NCBI RefSeq assembly: GCF_000227135.1
Contig: NC_018242.1
Location: 503,629 to 560,916, forward strand
Source of the DNA: Leishmania donovani
Taxonomy: Eukaryota > Euglenozoa > Kinetoplastea > Trypanosomatida > Trypanosomatidae
DNA length: 57,288 bases
Direction of reading: 5' to 3'
Of the stretch, positions 8,766-18,669 are shown piece after piece (position 1 is the stretch's first letter; each line of letters starts with the position of its first letter). The translations under genes and the position numbers were made by a program. Under the pieces are notes generated by a model. That model was not told the origin of the DNA, did not search any database, and saw nothing but the letters and a program-made list of their open reading frames with translations.

Positions 8766-10394
8766 CTACTCTCCACCCGCCTCTGCCGCGCCGCGCCTCT
8801 CACCGCCTCGACGCACCATCTCTTGGTCTTGCGCTTCCTTTCGCTGGGGTGGCTTGCCAATAATGATCGGTTGCAGTGGCCTGCTCGCAGCAGGGTGTGC
8901 AGATGCTGATGAGGGGCTTTCACGTGAGCTGTCCACCGCTGGCGCCCCTCCTTTCACTGGTTTCGCATGCGCCGATGATGCCTCGTGCTTCCCAAACGCC
9001 TTCAGCGTTGGTAGCTTCTTCTTCAGTAGGCCCGCCTGCACCATTGCATCCAGCGCGCTTGGTTGGGTGGAATACAGGTCGCGCAGGTCGCGGGCCATGG
9101 GGCGGTACGAGTACTGCACCGGCTGCGGCACCACGTCGCCGGCATTCGCGATCGCGCTCTGCTTGAGCTTCCGCCGCTCGAGGCCGAAGGAAACCCAGAC
9201 AGGCTCGGCGCGTACCATGTACTCGCAGAGGCGCGCCTCAATAATGGCGACCACCAGCCCCTTCAGGCACAGCTCGCCCAGGGTGATGATGTGCGGCGGG
9301 AACGTGAAACCGGCCGGGTGCTCCTGCTCTGGCATCAGCAGCCACCGCAGCTGCCCGAGGAGCTGACGCACGAATGCCGTCTTGCGCGAGAAGGCTTCCT
9401 CCTCTGACTTCTCCTGCAACTTCGCGGCTCGTGCGGCTTGCAGCTGCGCGAGCCGGGTCTTGGCACCGCTGCCGCCACCTGGGGCGCTCGCAGCGTCGGC
9501 CGCGCTGTCGGAGGCGGCGGACGACGACGATGAGGTCGTCGACAAGGACGCAAGCAGGTCGTTTTCGTAGCCGCGCGACGCGGAGGAGCATGTCGCGACG
9601 CCGCCCAGCCCCATCGCGGCGGGCGAGCTCGGTCCGTAACGCTCCCGCAGTGCCACCTTGTCCAGCGTGTACATACCGCACATGTCGTACACCGTCTCCA
9701 TATTGTAGCCGCAGGAAATAAAGTCGAGGAGGTTCGAGTAATCTTGTATGAGGCCGTTTGGAAAGAGTCGCAGAAAGGGGCCCATCAGGCACTCGTGCAG
9801 CACCAGCGCGCCTTGATGGTCGAACCCGCGCATCCCACCGACCATGCGGCTGAGGTAGGTGTCGCGGCTGCTGCCGAAGTGCACCATACCAGCCTCTTCC
9901 AGTTTGACGAGCATCGCATACAGCTCTGTGCGGCCCTCGCTGTCCAGCTTGGAGAAGAGAGCGTGGTACGGCTCCACGCTGTCGATTCCGAGGTGCTCCA
10001 TGAACGTCGACAGCACCGCCTCGGGGTTCCATCGACGCGGCCACTCGGCCAGCTGCGAGTAGTGCAGATCCAACAATGCGTGGTCCTTGCGACCCTGATG
10101 ATCTAACCAACGGGAAACCGGCTCGTTGCACAGCTCGCACCACTGCGGGTTGCGAAACACCCAGTTGCGCTTGTCGATCTGCCCGTGCATCATCGAGTAT
10201 ACGGGAACACTGCCGCCCTCAGTCGGGTATGGAGGCCGCAGGACGTTCGTGCCGTTGTCACCCGCGGCGCTGGCCATCGTGACGCGTGTCCTGGAGGACA
10301 TGCTGGTGGAGGTGGCCCGCAACGCCCGCGTCATCACGGCGACGGCGGCGCGGCGAATGGGCGACAATCTCAGCAGTGACGACGGCAAGGGCAT
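8766..10394 (-). CDS. Putative mitochondrial protein with a U1-type C2H2 zinc finger
   Basis: This is a 542-residue protein of unknown function. Near the N-terminus a zinc finger is readable: cysteines 86 and 89 (CELC) followed by histidines 99 and 105 (LDHQGRKDH), a C-x2-C-x9-H-x5-H arrangement close to the U1/matrin-type finger. Fingers of this kind bind RNA, and similar ones occur in kinetoplastid RNA-editing and mitoribosome-associated proteins. The start at 10394 gives a basic, serine-rich leader (MPLPSSLLRLSPIRRAAVAV), a good mitochondrial targeting peptide. A longer frame to 10769 begins in spacer sequence. About residues 110-250 are helical and probably globular. A Ser/Ala-rich linker (about 290-320) and a charged coiled segment (KTRLAQLQAARAAKLQEKSE) follow. 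The last 70 residues are low-complexity, and the protein ends in an Arg/Glu-rich tail. I cannot assign it to a named complex. Confidence 0.72.
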   Translation of the reverse strand: MPLPSSLLRLSPIRRAAVAVMTRALRATSTSMSSRTRVTMASAAGDNGTNVLRPPYPTEGGSVPVYSMMHGQIDKRNWVFRNPQWCELCNEPVSRWLDHQGRKDHALLDLHYSQLAEWPRRWNPEAVLSTFMEHLGIDSVEPYHALFSKLDSEGRTELYAMLVKLEEAGMVHFGSSRDTYLSRMVGGMRGFDHQGALVLHECLMGPFLRLFPNGLIQDYSNLLDFISCGYNMETVYDMCGMYTLDKVALRERYGPSSPAAMGLGGVATCSSASRGYENDLLASLSTTSSSSSAASDSAADAASAPGGGSGAKTRLAQLQAARAAKLQEKSEEEAFSRKTAFVRQLLGQLRWLLMPEQEHPAGFTFPPHIITLGELCLKGLVVAIIEARLCEYMVRAEPVWVSFGLERRKLKQSAIANAGDVVPQPVQYSYRPMARDLRDLYSTQPSALDAMVQAGLLKKKLPTLKAFGKHEASSAHAKPVKGGAPAVDSSRESPSSASAHPAASRPLQPIIIGKPPQRKEAQDQEMVRRGGERRGAAEAGGE

Positions 10395-11468
10395 CTGCAC
10401 ACTGCAGGACGGGAGGAAAACCAAGCAAATAGCGAGAGAGAGATCGAGTCCGCCCTGCCAGCAGGGTGGGGGTGCAGGGGGCGGGGGCCTGATGGGGTCC
10501 TTTGCCTTGTAGGGAGGGCGTATGCGTGCGCCTCCTCCCTCCTTCCGAGGTGATATGTTGGTTACTGAGGGATGGCACAGCAGGGCAGTGGACACAGAGG
10601 GAGGGCAAGCAAGCAAGCAACCGGTAACGTGCATCGGCACGGACAAACAGACAGACCATGCACATATGCACACCGGCGGCAGTGGGTGGGGGTTAGAGAG
10701 GGAGGAAGGTTGGTGACCGCGATGCAAGGTAGCGGAGGTGTTGGCGGCGGCGGAGCTTACGGGCGCCAACCACCAGGCACGACAAGATGTCGCCCCACGC
10801 TAGGAGGAAGGATGGGAAGGGGAGGCCAGCAAGGAACGACGCTCTGCCCTTCCCATCGCTCCCTCTCGTCGAGAACACGTTTCCACAGCGCTTGCACTGT
10901 GTAGGGTGGACGGCTGTAACGCCGTATCTCGTCTGCGCACTGTGTGTGCGTGTGTGTCTGTGGGTGGGTGTGCGTAGTGATGGTGGTGGTGGGAAGACAG
11001 AAGCGGGAGGCCGTGTTTCCGTGCCCACAGGTACGTATGCGTCCATTGGGTGTACGTCGGGCTGGCGCACAACCACCTACATGAAGAGGATGAGGCCTAG
11101 AGCGCATTTGAAGGCAGACGGAAGTGTGGGGTGGGTGGATAAGAGTGCGCAGACCTCGGCGGCAGCGGCGCACCTACCAAGTGCAGAACGACGGTGAGAC
11201 CGTCAGCGCACCAGTCACAGCTCCATCCTGCTCGAATCGGTACTGTACATCAGACAGAAGGAAGGTACACGCGAAACAGAAATGACAGGAAACCGCACGA
11301 ATGACGCCGATAAGGAGGACAAGACAGGGCAGGGCAGGACGGGGTTTGGGTTGGGCAATGAGACAGCGGCCACCACTGCTACGAGCACCGTCGCCCCCCG
11401 CCTCCCTCCCCTCCCCCTTTTGCTGCACCACAGACACGCGCCTGAATACATCTTGGAGAGCCGGCCGG
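10395..11468. other. Intergenic spacer
   Basis: This is the 5' flank of the zinc-finger gene and 3' flank of the IQ-motif gene. It contains a GT-rich stretch near 10940-10995, a direct GCAA repeat near 10608-10620, and purine-rich tracts suited to trans-splicing (about 10690-10712 and 10800-10830). No gene seen. Confidence 0.6.
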
Positions 11469-14400
11469 TTATGATTCGCTTGCGGAAACCATGCGGCGGC
11501 CGTGCAGCTTTTCCCGGTGCAGCCGCCACGCCAGCTGAAGACTCTTGGCGCAGGTGTGACGGTACCGGTTGTAGACCTCGGCGCGGCTGGCGAAGGCCGC
11601 CACAAAGGCTTCTATTGTGGGGACCGTGGCCAGCTGAGCGGGAGTGCAGTGCGACACGATGTACTGCGCACTCGTGGGGTCCGTGGCGATCCCGAACCAC
11701 TGCGGGTGCGTTGCCCGCAGGCGCAATATCATGCGCGACGCCACCGCCTCCCCACCGGCCAACTGGAGATACCGCTCATCCTCCGACGACATCACCGGCT
11801 GCGTGCCTTGGCCGTCGGAGCTGAGGAGCTGCACACTGTGGATCCCCTTCACGGAGGAGCACGACAGCAACGCTACCTGGTGATGGTCGGCGCGCTGCCT
11901 CACCTTCAGCTCCCGCTCACGCAGCCAGCGCCGCCACCGACAGCCGCGACCAACTCGCTGGATCGTCTTGGATGCCTCCAGCACCTGCCGCTCCCGCCGC
12001 TTCCGCTGCTCGAGCTTTCGCCGCTGCTCGAGCTCGTGTAGCTGGCGCTGCTGGGCAGCCTCGTCCTCACGCTCCTGGCGGATGCGTTGCAGTTCGCGAA
12101 GACTCACGCGCTCAAGCGGGGCTTTGTAATCGCCGTGGCGCCGCGCTGCCAGCCCGCGCTGCAAGTGCGCCTCGCACACATCCCCAGTGCAGCGGTCGAG
12201 GAGGCTGCGCATGACTGTCGTGTCCGAGCCCTGGTCCAGCTCTCGCGCCGAGGCAGCAGTCAAGATATCTGAGAGCGGCGCAGCAGTCAGGGTGACGCGT
12301 ATCGCGGCGAGTGGTGCCCGCCGCGTGACGACGGCGCTGAGCACCTCCACCTCTCGGCGGAGCCGCGCCGTGTGAAGTCGTGCGAGATGATGTCGGTAAC
12401 ACCTCTGAATGCGCTGCGCGGCGGCGATGACAAGCTCCGGCTGCATTTGCGGCACTGCGGCTGGACGCGTTGTTGAACGCCGCTGCTCACTGGTTGTGTC
12501 ACTGTGCACCGAGAGCGGCGCAGCCGTTGTCTGCACCATCGTTGCGTCCGTCTCCACTGCCGTGGCCTTAGACGGCGACCGCGGCCGGTGTGAGCGGACG
12601 CGTCTGTCGACGTCGTCGGGGGCTACGGCGGCTCGGGCGGAGCGGAAGAAGATGGAGGCGTCCTTGTCCACCCCACCAGAGGTGGCGGCAGGAAGGGCGG
12701 CCAGTTTGAACGTGCGGAGTGTGGCGAGAAAGCAATCCGTCCCAGCCTGCGACGTAGTGCGAACGGAGCGCGCAGAGCGCACCTGCAGCGATGACGATGA
12801 GCCCCTGCTGCACCCGCGGCCATGAGGTGTGACGAGACGGCGGAGATGGCGGTTCGAGGACGGCGTCGTGGTGAGCGAGCTCGAGGCGCCGAAGGCAACG
12901 CTGCCGTCTATGAGGCCGTCGACAGAGCCACTGTGCTTCGCGGTGGTCTGCTCGGCAGCCACGCGGTGCTCTATCCGGGCGGCAACCGCCGCAGCCCGAC
13001 GCGCGACAGTCTTTTGGGCCCAGTGCACACGTATTTGCCGCTGCAGACGCAGTGCGGCGGCATCGCGGCGCTCCTCCTCGACGAGATACGCCTCCTGCGC
13101 TGCGCGACGTTGTCGGCACAGGCGAACGGCGAGCCGCTGACGCCACCACTTCTGGATGCGCAGCGCACGCACGCTCAGCGGCAGCGAGCGGGCCAGCAGG
13201 TCCGGCGCCACGGTTGTCCAATCCTCGATGGAAAGTAGCATGGCGTTCGCGCGGTACGCCGCGTTCACATGTCGGATCACGCTTGTCACCGCTTCCTTCG
13301 ACGGTCCCGCGCACGTGAAGCCGGATGGCGGCAGCCACGGCGACGGTGCGGCGGCGTTGAGGGCGCGCGCTGAGCCTGTGGAAGCCGGTGGGTCTATGCT
13401 TGAGCCTGACATCAGGTTCATCACCCGCGTCATCGATCCGACAGTGCGACGCGCCGCGCACCCCGACGCCTTCGCGCTTGCCTCCGCTCCGTTCATGCCG
13501 ATCAGGGACACACTCGGGAGGCCCACGAACGGCGGCTGCGGGCGAGCAGCGGCGCCCGTCTTCCACGCAGGGCGGACGAGGTCGCCGGGGAGCACGCGCT
13601 GAACGACTTGGCGGAGCGTCTCGCACACGAAGCGCTGCGTACGGCGGCAGCGGACCACAGCAGCTGCGCACCGAATGCTGGGCCACATGCGGGGCACGCC
13701 CTCGGTTGCTCTGCTGGGCGGCGGCGCTACGGCAGTGGCCGCCAGGCAGCAGCTGGTGTGAGAGGGAAAGGAGCACGCTGAAGCCGCGTTCAGCTCGCCT
13801 GCTTCCGCGCCTGAGCCATGCACCACCTCCGTCGCCGTCGACGGGCTGTCCATCGCCCGCAGCGTGCGTCGCCATGCCACGAGCGTCTCCTCCACGGTAT
13901 CGGACCCGCTCGCCTCGACAGCTGCGCTGTACGTGTAGAGCCCCGCTGCGTCACCTGCGCCGCTGTGCCTTGCCTGCTGAGGCGACTGAGCACTGAAGGC
14001 GGCAGGGGCGACGCTAATCTCTGCCCTCGCTGCGTCGCCACCTTCCTGTGTCGCCTGCGCCGCGCGCGTGGCGACAGACCGCATCGTCTTCGCAGCACCA
14101 AGCAACACGGCGTTATCCTCGGAGGCGTCTTTGCTAACTCCCGTCTCTTCACTGGAGACGGCGCCGACGGTATGGAAGGGGCAGGCCGCGATGGTGCCGC
14201 GGGTGGCAGACGGGAGGGTGCAAGCGGGGCTTCTGCTGCCACGGCGGCGCTGCGGCGGCGCTGCGGAGGCGCAAGTTGGCAAGCCGGAGGGCGGCCTCGT
14301 GCCCGCCCCCGTTGCCCCCGTCGCCGCCAGGGCACTGACGGTGGAGGCCACCGGCGAATCGCTCTTCAGCGACGCTGGCAGTGTTGGCGAGGGCGGGACG

Positions 14401-17078
14401 GTGGTCGTGTGCGCGGGCGCTGCTCCCCGCGCGTGTCCTCCGCAGGGGGGGTCCACGCAACTGCACTGCTCGGCGGAGCGTCGGCTGGTGCTCCCGCGGT
14501 GCTGCGGGCCGTTCGAGCTGCGGTGCATGAGATCGCGGCCGGGGCTCCGGCTCCACTCTGCGAAGTCCTCTAGACAAGTCAACGCGACGCGCGACTTCAG
14601 CTGTCGGTGCTGTGCCAGCCACAGCGCCTCCATCTCTCGCACATTGGATTCCGAAGCCGCCAGATGCTGCTCGCACGCCGCACGGAGCTCGCGAAGCTGC
14701 CCCTCCGCATCTGGGCTGAGCTGCTGCGACGGTGACAGAGACAGCAGTAGAGATGGCGGTGGCGGTGGCGGCAATCTCCGATACTTCAGCTGGTGTTGCT
14801 CCGCAGTGGCGACCGCTGCTGCATCCACAGACGGCAAGGCTGGTGGCAACACCTGCTCTTCCGTGAGCTGCGCCGCGGTGAGAGGGCAGTTTGGGGTAGT
14901 AGCCGTGCCCACCGAAATAGGCGAAACGCTCCGCACGGAATTCACGCCTCCACCACCGCCGGGGCTGCTGCTGCCGCTCACGTACGCATGTGTTGCTTGT
15001 CGCGCACGGCTCGCCATCAGGGCTTCGCGTGCGCTGTAGGGTAGTCGGGAGAGAGCCAGCTCGTCGCACTGCTCCAGCGCCTGGGCACTACGCTGATGCT
15101 GCGCCTTCAGACTCGTCATCGCGAACTGCATCGTGTGCCGAACGTCTTGCACCGCGCGGGCCGCGGCTGCAGCGGCCGCGGACGTCGTCGCCGGCAGCCC
15201 TGTCAGAGATGGGAGGGAAGCAACGGCGGTTGCACTCGATGGAAGATGCAGCTGCTCCAGAGTCCTGCTGGGCGCTGCCGTGGACGCCGAGCGCGGCGTC
15301 GGCATCGAGGTGAAGGTGGCGCTGGCCGCTACGTGCGCGTCGTCGCTCGGCGCACCTCGACCAACGTGCGACTGAAGCAGTGATGAGGAGGCTATCACGT
15401 TGGTCGCCGAGGATGCCGTGGCAAGCGCGCTGGTGGACACCGGCAGCAAGCGGCGCCGCGGAGTAAAAGCCTCCGCCACGTCTGACGGCGACTGTGCTGG
15501 ATGCGACGTGTGGCTGCCGCTGGTGAAGGCATTGACGGCAGGATGGCGTGCGTCATCATCGGCACACCAACAGGAACAGGAGGACAAGGCGGGGACGGGG
15601 CTGTTCGCGGCCGACTCTAACAGCGGCGATGCCGTCTGCAGCAGGAACCTCGCCTGCGTGCTTTGGACGGGAGCGAAACCGGCTTGGCCGCCAGCGTCAC
15701 CACCGACGTCGCCGCCGCCGCACGCAAGCGATCCGCCCTCCTCCTCGTGTTCGTCTGCGCCGTCGACGCACTTGACACGCGACACCAGCTGGGCCGAGTA
15801 ACACGACGCGGTGGGATTTGGGCGGGTCACCGCCGCCGACGAGGGTGGCGACACCCAGTTCGAAGAGGCGCTTGAGAGCGACCCGGACAAGCTCCAAAGA
15901 TGCGGCTCCTTCAGCACCTCGCGTGAGTAGAGGGGCATACTGTCCTGGCTCAGAGTGCCGTACAGCTGCTGGACCGCACGAATGCCACCGTCGTCCTCCA
16001 CGTCTCCGTCCTTGTCTGCGAGCGTCCCGACGTGATTGTTCGACTGCAGTCGGTTATGCAGAGCATCGGCAGCCACGTCGTAGGCTTGATAGCGATCCAT
16101 GCAGAATGTGCGACCCTCAGTGACGAGGGGCGGCAGGTACTTGGGTGCCTTCCACCGGTTAACGTACGACTTTCTGCCAATGGCGATGCCGCGCTCCGGT
16201 GGTGACGGGGGCGGAGGCGCATCACCGAGAAGCGCCACCGACGCGCTGGATGTAGCGTGTTGGCGAGTGCTGCCACACGGCGCCGGGATGTTGAGCGAAG
16301 CAAGGCAGAGCGACGCCGACCTGTTGCGTTCGCCCTGCACAGGCGCCGAGAGACGTGCCGGCGGGGGCGGGGGACGAGCGGCGGACGTCTGCGTGCTTCT
16401 ACCCCATGCGTCCTGATTGGGAGCTGGCGGTAACAGCGACGCCATCGGCGCGGCGCGGGGCAGCTGTTGCAGCTGCCACTGAAAGAAGCGGATGCTCGTT
16501 GCCGCCTCGCGCTTGTCCAGCGTCTCGTCCGCGTCGTTGTGCTTGACTCCCAGGCCAAGCTTATGGAGGTAGTAGTTGGCGTCGCGGCCCCGCCGGACCT
16601 GCATAGCAGCCTCCAGCTGCGTTTGCAGCTGCGCTGTGCGGCTTGCCAACGCCGAAAAGACGCGATGGTCCTCGGCGCTGCGCAGCACCACCGAGGTGCG
16701 TCGCCGCTCCGACGCTGCATCCACGGATGAGGGGGACAAGGAAGGCCTCAGCTCCGATCCCACCGCCTTCACGCGCTCACTGAGAGGACCTGAGGTATCC
16801 TGAGTCGTGGATGGAGCAGCAGCAGCAGTGGTAGCGGCGGCCTCTTCTGAGGACGCTGCCGCGGGGTCCGTGGCGATCTCTCCAAAGGCTGCTTGGCAGA
16901 GATTCAGGCACCGCTGCAGCTCAGGGAACCTCCCCTCTAGCAACAACATTTGAGCTACCGTGTGGGCGCCGCGGATGTAGTCGAGGGTGGCGAAGACGAT
17001 ATCATCCTCGTTGGCATCATCGTCGTGGTGCAGGGCGAGCAGGCTCGTGAGTTGAATCTTCAGAGAATCGATCTCCAT
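11469..17078 (-). CDS. Very large IQ-motif protein, function unknown
   Basis: This 1869-residue frame starts MEIDSLKIQLTSLLALHHDD and shows coding bias throughout. The first ~80 residues are predicted helical. A long Ser/Pro/Ala-rich middle (about 150-1200) looks disordered. The C-terminal third carries IQ-like motifs: RIQKWWRQRLAVRLCRQRR near 1305, a following LQRQIRVHWAQKTVARR, RIQRCYRHHLARLHTARLRR near 1555, TIQRVGRGCRWRRWLRE near 1705, and a weak LQLAWRLHREKLHGRR near the end. A Glu/Arg/Gln-rich coiled coil (about 1660-1700) sits among them. IQ motifs bind calmodulin or calmodulin-like light chains, so a calcium-responsive scaffold, perhaps of the flagellum or cytoskeleton, is the reasonable inference. 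There is no motor, kinase or GTPase domain. The start is supported by a pyrimidine tract and AG about 43 nt upstream on the coding strand. Confidence 0.85.
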   Translation of the reverse strand: MEIDSLKIQLTSLLALHHDDDANEDDIVFATLDYIRGAHTVAQMLLLEGRFPELQRCLNLCQAAFGEIATDPAAASSEEAAATTAAAAPSTTQDTSGPLSERVKAVGSELRPSLSPSSVDAASERRRTSVVLRSAEDHRVFSALASRTAQLQTQLEAAMQVRRGRDANYYLHKLGLGVKHNDADETLDKREAATSIRFFQWQLQQLPRAAPMASLLPPAPNQDAWGRSTQTSAARPPPPPARLSAPVQGERNRSASLCLASLNIPAPCGSTRQHATSSASVALLGDAPPPPSPPERGIAIGRKSYVNRWKAPKYLPPLVTEGRTFCMDRYQAYDVAADALHNRLQSNNHVGTLADKDGDVEDDGGIRAVQQLYGTLSQDSMPLYSREVLKEPHLWSLSGSLSSASSNWVSPPSSAAVTRPNPTASCYSAQLVSRVKCVDGADEHEEEGGSLACGGGDVGGDAGGQAGFAPVQSTQARFLLQTASPLLESAANSPVPALSSCSCWCADDDARHPAVNAFTSGSHTSHPAQSPSDVAEAFTPRRRLLPVSTSALATASSATNVIASSSLLQSHVGRGAPSDDAHVAASATFTSMPTPRSASTAAPSRTLEQLHLPSSATAVASLPSLTGLPATTSAAAAAAARAVQDVRHTMQFAMTSLKAQHQRSAQALEQCDELALSRLPYSAREALMASRARQATHAYVSGSSSPGGGGGVNSVRSVSPISVGTATTPNCPLTAAQLTEEQVLPPALPSVDAAAVATAEQHQLKYRRLPPPPPPSLLLSLSPSQQLSPDAEGQLRELRAACEQHLAASESNVREMEALWLAQHRQLKSRVALTCLEDFAEWSRSPGRDLMHRSSNGPQHRGSTSRRSAEQCSCVDPPCGGHARGAAPAHTTTVPPSPTLPASLKSDSPVASTVSALAATGATGAGTRPPSGLPTCASAAPPQRRRGSRSPACTLPSATRGTIAACPFHTVGAVSSEETGVSKDASEDNAVLLGAAKTMRSVATRAAQATQEGGDAARAEISVAPAAFSAQSPQQARHSGAGDAAGLYTYSAAVEASGSDTVEETLVAWRRTLRAMDSPSTATEVVHGSGAEAGELNAASACSFPSHTSCCLAATAVAPPPSRATEGVPRMWPSIRCAAAVVRCRRTQRFVCETLRQVVQRVLPGDLVRPAWKTGAAARPQPPFVGLPSVSLIGMNGAEASAKASGCAARRTVGSMTRVMNLMSGSSIDPPASTGSARALNAAAPSPWLPPSGFTCAGPSKEAVTSVIRHVNAAYRANAMLLSIEDWTTVAPDLLARSLPLSVRALRIQKWWRQRLAVRLCRQRRAAQEAYLVEEERRDAAALRLQRQIRVHWAQKTVARRAAAVAARIEHRVAAEQTTAKHSGSVDGLIDGSVAFGASSSLTTTPSSNRHLRRLVTPHGRGCSRGSSSSLQVRSARSVRTTSQAGTDCFLATLRTFKLAALPAATSGGVDKDASIFFRSARAAVAPDDVDRRVRSHRPRSPSKATAVETDATMVQTTAAPLSVHSDTTSEQRRSTTRPAAVPQMQPELVIAAAQRIQRCYRHHLARLHTARLRREVEVLSAVVTRRAPLAAIRVTLTAAPLSDILTAASARELDQGSDTTVMRSLLDRCTGDVCEAHLQRGLAARRHGDYKAPLERVSLRELQRIRQEREDEAAQQRQLHELEQRRKLEQRKRRERQVLEASKTIQRVGRGCRWRRWLRERELKVRQRADHHQVALLSCSSVKGIHSVQLLSSDGQGTQPVMSSEDERYLQLAGGEAVASRMILRLRATHPQWFGIATDPTSAQYIVSHCTPAQLATVPTIEAFVAAFASRAEVYNRYRHTCAKSLQLAWRLHREKLHGRRMVSASES

Positions 17079-18669
17079 CGTGATGGCCTCCCGCCCAAAT
17101 ACACGCGCTCACGTGTGCCGCTGGAGGATGGGGTGGTGAGGGGAGGCAACGCTGCTCTTGCCCGTGATTGGCTCCGAAAAGGAAAACAAAGAGATGATGA
17201 CGGTGTGGCAGCTCAGCTGTGTCCACAGCGTGTATCCGCATGTCCGATAGGCGCGGGGGAGGGAGGGTGTCATGTGGAGACACCCCCCCAAAAGGAGCAA
17301 AAAGACGGTGGCACACACGTGTCGTTCCGGCAACTCTCCCCGAAAAAAAAAAAACACATCAACGTGTCAAGCCGTGTGCGCGGGTGGGGTGCCAATCGGA
17401 GGAAGAAGCGGGTGAGCAATGCTGTGGTGATGCGCGTTCACGGCGGCGCCTGTGCCAAGGAGCAACGAGAGAGGGAGAGAGGAACTTCGGGAGGTAGGCG
17501 CGCGCACGTGAGGACGGTCCTACACTGCAGGCAAGAGAGACGCACACGCACAAGTGACACAACGAACATGCAGAACCCTCGAGTCACGAGCGTAAAGAAG
17601 AGGAGAGAGACGTTAGTGGCGAGGGAGAGAGTGGCAGTGAGAAGCACGGACGCGCTGCATACCATAGGCGCCCACGAAGCGCACCAGCGCGCAACTGCCA
17701 GGTGCGCACGCACCAAGCGCCGGAGGAGCCACATGCGAGCACAAGCACGCGCGTGCACGCAAGTCACGTCAGGCCCGACGCGAAGTGCATACTCCTAACA
17801 GCGGTCATCAAGGCTCGTTATGCGGTTCTGTGCGAGTCCGATCACATCAATGTGGCCGTGTGAGGCGGCACGGAAACGCACGCACACGCTTCCCCAATTA
17901 ACGCATCGAGCAGCGCGACTACACCGCAAGTAAGACGGAGGCGCACGAGAAAGAGCGAGGGGGGGTGCGCGATACGGCGCGACTGTCAACCATCACGCCG
18001 ACAGTGTAGCCGCTTTACCTTTTTGCTTGGCGAATCTCTTCCTTGCTGCCGTTGCTGCTTTATATGCCATATGGGAAGAGGACACGAGGGAGAGAGAGGT
18101 GGGGGGGGGGCAGCAGGGCGACGTGCCACGCAACGCCACATCCCTTACCTTGCCCATCCCCCCTCCACCCGCTACAAAGAATTACCCGAAAGGAGGGAGA
18201 TGCTGAGCAGCGAATGCGCTCACGCACACAACGCCGCGCAACCTCGCAAGCACGCAGGCAAACAGCAGCAGCAGCGCTCTCAGGGAGAGCGCCAACGAAA
18301 AGGCTGACGAAGAAGGGGTGTGTGGGTGCGGACGGAGGCTCGCGCTCAGTTTTCCAGTCGTACAGCAGCGCGTGCGCTGCCGTTCAGGCGGTGGGATTCG
18401 TTTTCGCTTGCTTGCCGACGTTGCGATGTCGACAAAAGCCCCCCTCCACTTCCCACCTCTGTCACTTCGGTTTCTTCTAGAGCTTCGAACAAACACACAC
18501 ACACACACAAGCACATATGCAGAGGCTAGAGGAAGACGAGGGGGCAAGCAAGCGGCGGCCTCCACAGCTGCTCGACGTCTCCCTCTCCCTCCCGTCCGCT
18601 TTTCAGAGAGAGACGCACAAAACCGGACGCACACCGGCCAGCCGCATGCACCCGCTTCACATGCTCCCC
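17079..18669. other. Intergenic spacer, including the TOP2 3' UTR region
   Basis: Next to the candidate acceptor (listed separately) there is an A run at 17344-17355, a CA array near 18490-18510, and a poly-G block near 18102-18110. No coding frame and no further CATAGA element on the sense strand were seen here. Confidence 0.6.
17121..17147 (-). promoter_or_regulatory. Candidate polypyrimidine tract and spliced-leader acceptor for the IQ-motif gene
   Basis: On the coding strand a pyrimidine-rich run (17147 down to 17123) ends in an AG at 17122-17121, 43 nt before the ATG. This is the usual layout of a kinetoplastid trans-splice acceptor. It is an inference from sequence; the mapped site could be another AG. 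Confidence 0.4.

Noticed and set aside
11609..11616. A further sense-strand octamer match (AATAGAAG)
   Set aside because: It fits the degenerate (C/A)AUAGAA(G/A) octamer but is isolated and inside the IQ-motif coding sequence, so it is likely chance.
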